Notes under the pieces: model-generated | What the model saw: the letters and a program-made list of their open reading frames with translations, nothing else | Database searches by the model: none | What the model was told of the DNA's origin: nothing | Translations under genes and position numbers: made by a program | From: Tiliqua scincoides | Lineage: Eukaryota; Chordata; Lepidosauria; Squamata; Scincidae | Direction: 5' to 3' | Assembly: GCF_035046505.1 (NCBI RefSeq) | Contig: NC_089825.1 | Span: 144,001-208,000 of the forward strand | Length of the DNA: 64,000 bases | Shown here: positions 30,907-38,244 of the stretch, one piece after another | Position numbering within the stretch: position 1 is the stretch's first letter | Layout of the letters: each line of letters begins with the position of its first letter

Positions 30907-31758
30907 CAAACAGATGAGGAGGAGGAAGAAATGGTTAGAAAAGAAGAAAGTGTACTATCTGATATAGATGAAAATCCACTTAGAGCAGAAAGTGACAGAT
31001 CTGTAACGTCTCCTAAAGAGCAGCATGCTCAGAAAGAAACTAAGAAGGAGCAACAGAGTAATAAGCGTTTGATAAGAAAAGAATCTGCTGCTCAAATTGA
31101 AATTGAAAGGCTGCAAATAGAGAGAGAAAGCAAATATTTGGAGCTGGACAATTATAGAATTAAGTTAAATCAACTTCAAGAGAAAGAGGAAGAAGCCCGA
31201 GACATTCTGATAGATACTGTTATGGCCACAGAAAAGGAAATTAAAGATTTAGAGAAAAAAATAAGACAGGTGATGGAACATTTAGACCAAACGGCAGGTG
31301 AAATAGAAGACAAACAAGAGAGACAAAGAGATCAAGTCAAGAAAACGCAACCTGGGCAAAACGGTGAGCGGATGATGATCACCTCTGAGCAACACATAAA
31401 AAAAGATTCTATGTTGTTTGTAAATGAGCAAACTGAAACAGAGATCATGGATCTGACGACCTCTCCTGTCAGTAAACCACCCGAACTTTCCAAACCACCT
31501 GAACCTTCCAAACCTCCTGATAGAGAGGATGGAATTAAGAGTATGGCTACACCTCAGATATTGGCTGAGGGGGTAGAAATGGAACTAGAGGAACAAAAAA
31601 AATCTTCTCATGTAAGTGTGATTGCAGAATCGGAAGATTTGGATATTGAGCAAGTATCTACAGTTTCAAAGGTTTTGGAAAAAACAAATGATAAAGAACT
31701 AAGAAGTAAATCGTCTGATTCGGAAATGGAAACGGCAAATGAATATTTGGAAGAATAA

Positions 31759-31924
31759 GGAACGAACAACCCTTTTTGGATTCAATCAGGTTATCTTAAA
31801 TAAGATATAGTATTTAATATATGTTTATATAAGTTAAGATAATTTTAAGTTAATTAATTTTTGGTTAATAATTCTAAAAGTTGAATTAAGGTTAATTTAA
31901 AAAATTCATTTTTCTTAAATAATT
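31759..31924 (+). other. D2 inter-ORF spacer
   Basis: A 166-base, very AT-rich stretch without coding potential and much longer than the 38-base spacer of element A. TTAATT-type runs are frequent. No structure was identified. Confidence 0.6.
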
Positions 31925-34900
31925 ATGGGTTTATTAAAAATAACAACTTGGAATACTAGAGGGTTAAAAAGTCAAGAAAGAAGGAATGAGATTCTCTCAA
32001 AAATTTCACGTTTAAATCAAGATATTTATGTGCTTCAGGAAACTCACCTTGGTAATGAAAGAGATCGGAGCCAGGCCCAAAAGACGTGGACATTAGGCCC
32101 ATCCTTTTGGACCTCTGGTGAAGACCGTGATGATGGAGTGGGAGTTTTATTTAAACAAAAAGAAAATATGATTATAGATTTCGTTTGGGAGGTGGTACCA
32201 GGGAGATTATTGGTTGTTGATTTTACGTTAAAAGAACTTTTAATCAATGGTAAATGGGAAAATAAAAGTTTTCGTTTGTGTGGGTTATATGCTCTGCTTA
32301 CAGCGACAGCAAGGAAAAACTTATGGACCTATTTAAAAGATGCTTGTGTTACCAGTAGAAATTTAATTATTATAGGTGATTTTAATAACAGGTCCAGAGT
32401 TTCAGATAGGACTAGCTATTTGAAGCCGGGCTCCCAGACGCATTATTCAAAAATGTTGTCACCAGAAGAGAAAATGCTACAGGGTTTTTTGGTCAAAAGA
32501 GAACTGGAAGATAAGGCTTTAAATGTTACAAACGAATTAGACTTTTTCCCAGTTGTATGCAGAAAAGTTTTTCTAAGTAACTATTCAGATATAGATGGAG
32601 TCAGATTTACATACTATCATGTAAAATCCGCTAGCCGAATTGATCGTTTATGGGCCCCTAAAGCGCTAAAAGTCGAGAAGTGTCGTATATTAATTACACC
32701 CTGGTCCGATCACGGCATGCTTGTCTTTGAATGTGCTACAGGACAAATTTATCCAAGAGGGAAGCCTCTTTGGAGATTAAGGCCAAACAATCTTGATAGA
32801 TATGAGTATAAATTAAGTATTGAATCTGTTTTAGCAGAACTGGTTTCAGTGTTTGAATTGTATCCTGATGATCCTCCTCAGTGGTGGGAAAGACTTAAAA
32901 AGACTGTGGTTAAAAGTTGTCAAAAATATGAGAGAAAAGTTTTTGTGAAAGAGATTACAGACTATCATAAGGCGATTGAACAATTTTTAAAATGTCATGA
33001 AAATGTTAACAAGGGTTTTCCTGTTAATGATACAATTTTGGAAAGGTCTAAAGAAGTGATTGCTGACTTTCAACGTAAACAAAGAACAAAAAGGAGGAAT
33101 TATAAACAATTTAGAACAAAGGGAGGAATCGTAGATGTGGATCAATGGGCTAAAAGTAGGAGCATTAAGACAACAATGGAGTGTGAAGGATTGCGTGAGA
33201 CCGAGAATCAGATAATCAGATTCCATCCTAAGGATATGATTAGTATAATGGAAAGTTTTTATAGTAAACTTTTTGCTTTGAAACATATAGACAAACAAGA
33301 TATTTTAAATTTTTTATCAGATTTTTCAAAACAGGAATTAGACACTTTGTATCAAGGATTGACCGATGAGGATGCACAGTCACTCCTCTGTCCAATTACA
33401 GAATGTGAGGTTAAGAAAGCTATAGTGAGCGGAAGAGGAAAATCTGCCCCGGGTCCGGATGGGCTCGGCTGGAAGTTTTATAAAGTGTTTAGCGATTGGC
33501 TTGTAAAACCCCTTACAGAGGTTCTTAATTTTTCTTTGACTCAACGGACGTTAAAAAAATCTTTTTATGAAGGGACATTAATATTTTTCCCAAAGCAGGG
33601 AGATTTGACTCTCCCTCAGAATTGGGGGCCAATTGCTTTAACTAATGTCGACTATAGAATTCTAACGAAAATCCTCAATGAGCGTCTAGCAAGGGTAGCA
33701 GAGAAAATTGTGATTGGGTGTCAGACAAATGCAATACCTGGCAGGTATATGACGGATTCATTGTGTCTATATCGAGAAATTTTTCAGTTAGTAAACAAAG
33801 GAAAATGGAGAGGGAATTTGGTGCAATTAGATCAGGTGAAAGCTTTCGATAACGTTCACCATGATTATTTATGGACAGTATTGCTTTGGAAGGGAGTGCC
33901 ATCTAAGTTTGTAGATATTATTAGATTGTTATATAATGGGGCAACTGCGACCCCTCAACTGAACGGTTGGCGTGGAAAGAAGGTTCCTCTCTTATCGGGA
34001 GTGAGACAAGGCTGCCCATTAAGTCCATTGCTATATGTTCTGGCTTTGGACCCTATACTAGCAAAAGTTTTCTTGGATAAGAATATTTCGGGGATACAAA
34101 TACCAATCTTTAATACATTAGGGTTGTTTTGTAAAAACACTTCATCATCGCAAGAAAATAAATCACATCTGGAGAAAGAGCAAAGGAATAGAAATGATAT
34201 GGTAGTAGTAAAACTTGTAGCTCATGCAGATGATGTTACTGTCCTAGTAAAAAATGAAGAAGAGATCAAGACACTTATAAGGTTGTTTGAAAAGTATGAA
34301 AAGGTTTCAGGAGCAAAACTAAATATTCAGAAAAGTTTTCTAATTGTGCTTAGTAAAAGAAATGAAAACATTATGATGACTCCAATGCAAGATCTTTTTA
34401 TCCAAAAGTCAGTAGTGAAAGAGCCGGAAAAAACTGAGCATGTTAAACTTTTAGGGCTCTATTTTTCAATCCAAGATAATGGATGGCATATCAATTGGAA
34501 ACTTTGGTTTGAAAAAGTTACAGAAAAATTAAAGTTGTGGAAAAATTGGAAATTGACCATTTATCAACGGGCTCTATATGTAAAGACTTACCTTGTCCCA
34601 GTAGCAACAAATATAGCTGCGGTATACCCCCCACCTCAATGGGTAATTAAAGAAGTAGAAACTTTGATTTTTCGTTTTCTCTGGGGTACGGCCCGGTTCC
34701 CCCTAGCAAGAGCAACGGCTTTCAGACTCATTCAGGATGGCGGTCTGGATCTTCCAGCTGTAGGACCTTTATTCTTAGTCAACATTTTGTCATTTAATTT
34801 TGGTAGATGGGCGCAATTAGAGTATGAAAAAAATAGAACAAGGCAGCTAAATTTTTGGTTGATAGCTTTTGCAACGGGGTGGAAAAGGAAAACCTGGGGA

Positions 34901-35785
34901 GACTGTTGGTGGGAAACGAGGAGTCTTTCTTATACTGTTACAAAGGTCATGAAATGTACAGGACCTGACTATTTAAGTGAAGTTTATGGATATGTTAAAC
35001 GATGGAAGATAGATCCTGAAATGTTAAAAGAGGACGGGACCAGTATAAAAGTGATTAAAAAGAGATTGTATTATAAGATTTTAGAAAAATGTTATTTTGA
35101 ACCGGATTTGGAGAAAAAGAAAACAAAACTCACTTTATGCAATTACTTAAAAGAGCCTAGTTTTCCAATTGAATGTTTTAAAGGTAACAGGGTACCTTTT
35201 TATCTGTGGGATGTGCGATGGCAATTTTACCATCAGGTATATGGTGTACAAGCAGCCCGACCGTGGCTGACTGAGAATGACCAACTTTGTGTACGATTGG
35301 CATGTCGCCGAGAAATGGCAAGGACTGGAGAAAGTAAAAGGGAGACAATAGAACATTTCGTCAGCCAGTGTCTCCCGGCGAAGGCAACTTGGAGAACATT
35401 AGCCAAGAAATTGGACTGGTCAGACCTGGCGACCCAGAAATGGGAGAACATAGTCTCGGGAATGAGTAACGAACAGAATTTTAAAGGACCGAGAAAGAAG
35501 ATTTCCAGAAAAAGGAGGAAAGAAGAAGATCGGAATCAAGTCAGAAGTAATTGGATCGTTCCTTGGTCCACCGTTAGATTGATAAATTTGTTTGTATTAT
35601 TGGCTTTGATATTTCAGAGGAATGAAGAAATACGAACTGGGAAAGAAAGCAAAATAAATAAGTCTGTAGAATATATTCTGTTTAAAATAAGAACATTTAG
35701 CTTATATGAAAAAGAAAAGATGTCAAAAGTAAAATGGGCTAAATTTTGGCCCTGGGACCAAGGGAACACCACTCCAATTACTTGA
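31925..35785 (+). CDS. ORF2 protein of D2: APE endonuclease and reverse transcriptase, 1,286 aa, uninterrupted
   Basis: The ATG at 31,925 opens with TTWNTRGLKSQ. Endonuclease residues include LQETH, GDFNNR (Asp152) and WSDHG (Asp262-His263). Reverse transcriptase motifs are SAPGPDGLGWKFY, QLDQVKAFDNV, VRQGCPLSPLLYVLALDP and HADD (Asp769-Asp770). The usual NWRPI reads NWGPI, a change in a normally conserved Arg that might affect activity. A C-terminal CX4C...HX4C finger is present and the protein ends Thr-Pro-Ile-Thr. No stop or frameshift was seen despite the CR1 in ORF1, which suggests that D2 itself is not old. Codon use is strongly AT-biased. Confidence 0.93.
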   Translation: MGLLKITTWNTRGLKSQERRNEILSKISRLNQDIYVLQETHLGNERDRSQAQKTWTLGPSFWTSGEDRDDGVGVLFKQKENMIIDFVWEVVPGRLLVVDFTLKELLINGKWENKSFRLCGLYALLTATARKNLWTYLKDACVTSRNLIIIGDFNNRSRVSDRTSYLKPGSQTHYSKMLSPEEKMLQGFLVKRELEDKALNVTNELDFFPVVCRKVFLSNYSDIDGVRFTYYHVKSASRIDRLWAPKALKVEKCRILITPWSDHGMLVFECATGQIYPRGKPLWRLRPNNLDRYEYKLSIESVLAELVSVFELYPDDPPQWWERLKKTVVKSCQKYERKVFVKEITDYHKAIEQFLKCHENVNKGFPVNDTILERSKEVIADFQRKQRTKRRNYKQFRTKGGIVDVDQWAKSRSIKTTMECEGLRETENQIIRFHPKDMISIMESFYSKLFALKHIDKQDILNFLSDFSKQELDTLYQGLTDEDAQSLLCPITECEVKKAIVSGRGKSAPGPDGLGWKFYKVFSDWLVKPLTEVLNFSLTQRTLKKSFYEGTLIFFPKQGDLTLPQNWGPIALTNVDYRILTKILNERLARVAEKIVIGCQTNAIPGRYMTDSLCLYREIFQLVNKGKWRGNLVQLDQVKAFDNVHHDYLWTVLLWKGVPSKFVDIIRLLYNGATATPQLNGWRGKKVPLLSGVRQGCPLSPLLYVLALDPILAKVFLDKNISGIQIPIFNTLGLFCKNTSSSQENKSHLEKEQRNRNDMVVVKLVAHADDVTVLVKNEEEIKTLIRLFEKYEKVSGAKLNIQKSFLIVLSKRNENIMMTPMQDLFIQKSVVKEPEKTEHVKLLGLYFSIQDNGWHINWKLWFEKVTEKLKLWKNWKLTIYQRALYVKTYLVPVATNIAAVYPPPQWVIKEVETLIFRFLWGTARFPLARATAFRLIQDGGLDLPAVGPLFLVNILSFNFGRWAQLEYEKNRTRQLNFWLIAFATGWKRKTWGDCWWETRSLSYTVTKVMKCTGPDYLSEVYGYVKRWKIDPEMLKEDGTSIKVIKKRLYYKILEKCYFEPDLEKKKTKLTLCNYLKEPSFPIECFKGNRVPFYLWDVRWQFYHQVYGVQAARPWLTENDQLCVRLACRREMARTGESKRETIEHFVSQCLPAKATWRTLAKKLDWSDLATQKWENIVSGMSNEQNFKGPRKKISRKRRKEEDRNQVRSNWIVPWSTVRLINLFVLLALIFQRNEEIRTGKESKINKSVEYILFKIRTFSLYEKEKMSKVKWAKFWPWDQGNTTPIT

Positions 35786-35996
35786 AAGCATTTGATATAG
35801 ATTTAAAACTTAAATCTTAGTGATAGAGTACATACTGTATTAGATGTAAGTTAGTAAGGAAAACAATGTATTAGTAATAAGATGAAAACATGTTTTGTGA
35901 CGGACTTTCGCGTTCGGGATTGTGAATAACTGCAGTAGTAAGATAATTTAATCAATAAAAAATCTATTCCAAAAAAAAAAAAAAATCTATTCCTAA
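35786..35996 (+). other. 3'UTR and duplicated tail of D2
   Basis: AATAAA at 35,954, then ATCTATTCC, an A-run of about 15, and AATCTATTCCTAA running into C-rich hexamers. No clear GTAGRAnGGT motif is visible, unlike the other families. Confidence 0.7.
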
Positions 35997-36026
35997 CCTC
36001 AACCCCAACCCCAACCCCAACCCCAA
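35993..36026 (+). repeat. CCCCAA variant telomeric hexamers
   Basis: Four CCCCAA units (TTGGGG on the other strand) after CCTAACCTCAA, ending at the 5' junction of element E. Confidence 0.85.
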
Positions 36027-36290
36027 GGGCAGGAACCTGAGCGGAGGAACTGTGGGGTTCCGTGGTCAGTCATTCGCCTGATTAACCTTACCGTCATCTC
36101 TGCACTGACCATCCAGCGTGGGAAGGAACAGCTGAGTCGCTCTTCTAGCGACGTGGATGCCTGGACTCGTTTTGTCCTTTCACGCGTGCGAGGCCTGGCC
36201 CACTTTGAACGGACGGACCGACGGGTCAGTCAGGAACAGTGGCGGAGAAGATGGGCCTGGCTGGGTGAGGTTTTCCCACCTATCACCTGA
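36027..36290 (+). pseudogene. ORF2 C-terminal fragment of element E
   Basis: The frame is open from the junction to the TGA at 36,288. Readable residues include VPWSVIRLINL, TIQRGKEQL, WTRFVLSRVRG and the ending Phe-Pro-Pro-Ile-Thr. It aligns with the last 80 or so residues of B and D1 ORF2. No catalytic domain remains. Confidence 0.8.
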
Positions 36291-36646
36291 ACTGAAAGAG
36301 CTGCTGCATTACTTTGATGGTGCTGATCTGTATGTTTGTCTGTTGCCTTTTGTCCTTTGTAACATGTGCTTTGTATCTTCTTGTCTCTTATTGCTAGTGT
36401 TCTGTAATTAGTGTTGTGTATTTCGTGTGTTTTGTGCATGTTCTGCTTTGTATTTTGTACCTCGTACTGTGTACCTTGTATCTTGCGCTTCATATTTTAT
36501 CTCACGTATTTTATGGATCTGGTATTTTATTCGTGACTGGTTCTTTGTATATATTGCTGTTGACGATTTTATGGTTGTACTTTATGCCTTGTAGGACGGT
36601 TTTCTTTGCAAATAAAAATCTCATTTCCTAAAAATCTCATTTCCTA
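36027..36646 (+). mobile_element. Element E: innermost, severely 5'-truncated LINE copy
   Basis: It holds only the last part of ORF2 plus a 3'UTR. The tail has GTAGGACGGT, AATAAA at 36,611 and two ATCTCATTTCCTA units leading to CCCTAA. It represents a further family, related to B and D1. Confidence 0.82.
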
Positions 36647-36668
36647 ACCCTAACCCTAACCCTAACCC
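36644..36668 (+). repeat. Innermost telomeric repeat of the left stack
   Basis: About four CCCTAA units between the tail of E and unique host DNA that starts with AGTCCAAGC. Confidence 0.9.
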
Positions 36669-37428
36669 AGTCCAAGCTGTTGCTTGCCCTCACACCCAAT
36701 CACCTTCTCAGGACACATAGCAGGTAGCGGTAGTACTGCCACCCCAAAGGAGCCATTCTGCAGCATGGCAGAAAGACTGCAAGCAGGCAGGGTGGCACTC
36801 CCTTCTGTACTTGTTCCGCAGGACTCTGTCCTCACATCCTTTGTTTAATACGTACTGCAGCAAGAATAGGCAGGTTATCCATACCCAGAAACACTCAGAC
36901 TTCGCTGCCAGGAGAGTCATAAACTACTTTTTTCCTCTCACTCCTGCAGCCAAAGTGTGTTGCTTTATTCATTCACCCAGTTAGGAAGTCAACTTCACAA
37001 GCAGAACTTGCCTACCAAATAATCAATCCAAGAGAATTTTCACACCACCATTTCTTCACCATACCGACCCGAAATGGCTGACCAGCTGCACTGATGAAAT
37101 ACTCTGCTCACTTTCTTCCTCAGCCCCACTGAAACTCAGCTTACAGGATTTCAACCTCCTTCATCACACACACACACACATGCACACACACAAGCCCGGA
37201 GCAGTGCTTCTGTGCTCCCCACTCCACTCCTTATGATCATCTTCCCTGAAAGGTTTCACCTAACCAAACCAACCTTTTAGGACTGGCGCAGCTGCCCCAC
37301 TCCTCAAAAATTGCTCAGGGTATTTGTGAATATTCCATGACATCTCCATAGCTCAAGCCCAGTGGCAACCCAGCTAGCGACAGCCTCTGTATTTAAGGGA
37401 AGGTACAGAAATACCAATTGCTATAGGC
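36669..37428. other. Host intergenic DNA, no gene seen
   Basis: Unique-looking sequence between the LINE stack and the DPP3 3' end. A short CA microsatellite lies at about 37,168-37,191. No exon or RNA gene was recognised. Confidence 0.6.
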
Positions 37429-37771
37429 CAGTGGTTCTCAGAATTTTAGCACCAGGACACACTTTTTAGAATGGGACTCTGTCAGGACCCCCCAGAAGTG
37501 ATGTCATGACCAGAAGTGACATCATCAAATAGGAAGAGTTTTAACAAACCTAGGCTGCAATTCTACCCACGCTTACCCAGGAGTAAGCCCCATTTCCTAT
37601 CATTGTTAAAAGCATATACATAGTAGCCTGTTAAAAGTACAGGTCTGTAACATTTCCCCAAATGCGGTCACATACCATGGCAGCCTCAAGTCTAATATGT
37701 TAAAAATAAAATATTGAAATGAATGGGACCCACCTGAAATTGGCTCACGACCCACAGTTTGAGAAACACTG
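37429..37771. mobile_element. Short hAT-like nonautonomous repeat
   Basis: It begins CAGTGGTTCTCA and ends GAGAAACACTG, imperfect inverted termini of hAT type. The interior includes 'gaagtgatgtcat' and 'caggagtaagcccc' stretches. Related termini appear at 45,522. No clear 8-bp duplication was seen. Confidence 0.5.
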
Positions 37772-37906
37772 AGGCTACAGATGGACTAGTGCAACACACC
37801 AGACTGGAGTCAATGCTGCTAATTCCCCCCCCCCCCAAAAAAAAAACCAAAATGGGACACGAGCACAGGAAAAAAGGAAGTCAAAACACACTTTACAAAA
37901 GCGGCA

Positions 37907-37912
37907 TTTATT
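37907..37912 (-). promoter_or_regulatory. Polyadenylation signal of DPP3
   Basis: AATAAA on the minus strand, about 187 bases past the DPP3 stop codon and followed by T/G-rich sequence on that strand. Confidence 0.7.
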
Positions 37913-38098
37913 CCGTTCCTGGTGCAACGGGAGAGCCAGGGCCATCCCAGAATGGCACAGTATCTAACTGTGTTAAGAGGGGTCAGGCCATTCACTAATT
38001 GCTGTGCTCCATTTCACAAGAGGATTGTAGGGTAGAGAAAGTCCCTGGCAGGCCCTGGGGCTTGGGGGAGGAGGCCAGGGCCTACGCTGTCTGGAAGC

Positions 38099-38244
38099 TC
38101 AGCTTCCCCAGTAGTGGGCGTCGGCACGGACCACTTCCAGCAGGTGCTGCTCTAGGACTTCAGCGTCTTTGGGGAAGCGGTCACAGAAAGATTTCACCAG
38201 CCCAGCCGCAGTGCCTTCATATTGCACCAGTACTACATCTTGTC
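38099..38244 (-). CDS. DPP3: DPP3 terminal exon
   Basis: Encodes [27 protein letters not shown] and the ending DAHYWGS, then TGA at 38,099-38,101. Acceptor ctccag. The C-terminus is shorter than in human, lacking the last ten or so residues. Confidence 0.93.

Larger units (their letters stand above)
24566..31758 (+). pseudogene. ORF1 of D2, split by a CR1 insertion and one in-frame stop
   Basis: The first ATG in the open frame is at 24,566. About 410 polar residues precede a helical N-terminal region (DMVKLWGLIVAHLDLP ... WLEELHMIRMLQQVIRFWEQ) that aligns with the start of element A ORF1 and with H at 51.7-51.9 kb. A TGA at 26,174-26,176 interrupts an otherwise continuous frame. The RRM-like core (KEIDFCLAS, PLFRGDTKVLTI) spans about 26,900-27,470, and three CCHC knuckles begin at 27,488 (CYHCGAYDHLRRFC). 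The CR1 interrupts it after 27,943. The reading resumes at the duplicated CAAACA (30,907), giving a charged, coiled-coil-prone C-terminal tail to the TAA at 31,756. Confidence 0.85.
24446..35996 (+). mobile_element. Element D2: long AT-rich telomere-associated LINE with a nested CR1
   Basis: This is the most complete element in the window: a short 5' leader, a long ORF1, a 166-base spacer, an uninterrupted ORF2 and a 3'UTR ending in a duplicated ATCTATTCC unit around an A-run. A CR1 LINE is inserted in ORF1 (27,944-30,906). Removing it leaves about 8.6 kb. Codon use is AT-rich, in sharp contrast to A, B and C, although the proteins are clearly homologous. Confidence 0.88.

Noticed and set aside
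1-36668. Telomeric blocks as a real chromosome terminus inside the window
   Set aside because: Each block is short and followed by further LINEs and host genes. The tip, if present, would be left of the window.
1-36668. LTR-retroelement origin for the CCHC-bearing ORF1 proteins
   Set aside because: No terminal repeats, protease or integrase. An APE endonuclease and LINE-type reverse transcriptase follow in ORF2, so these are LINEs.
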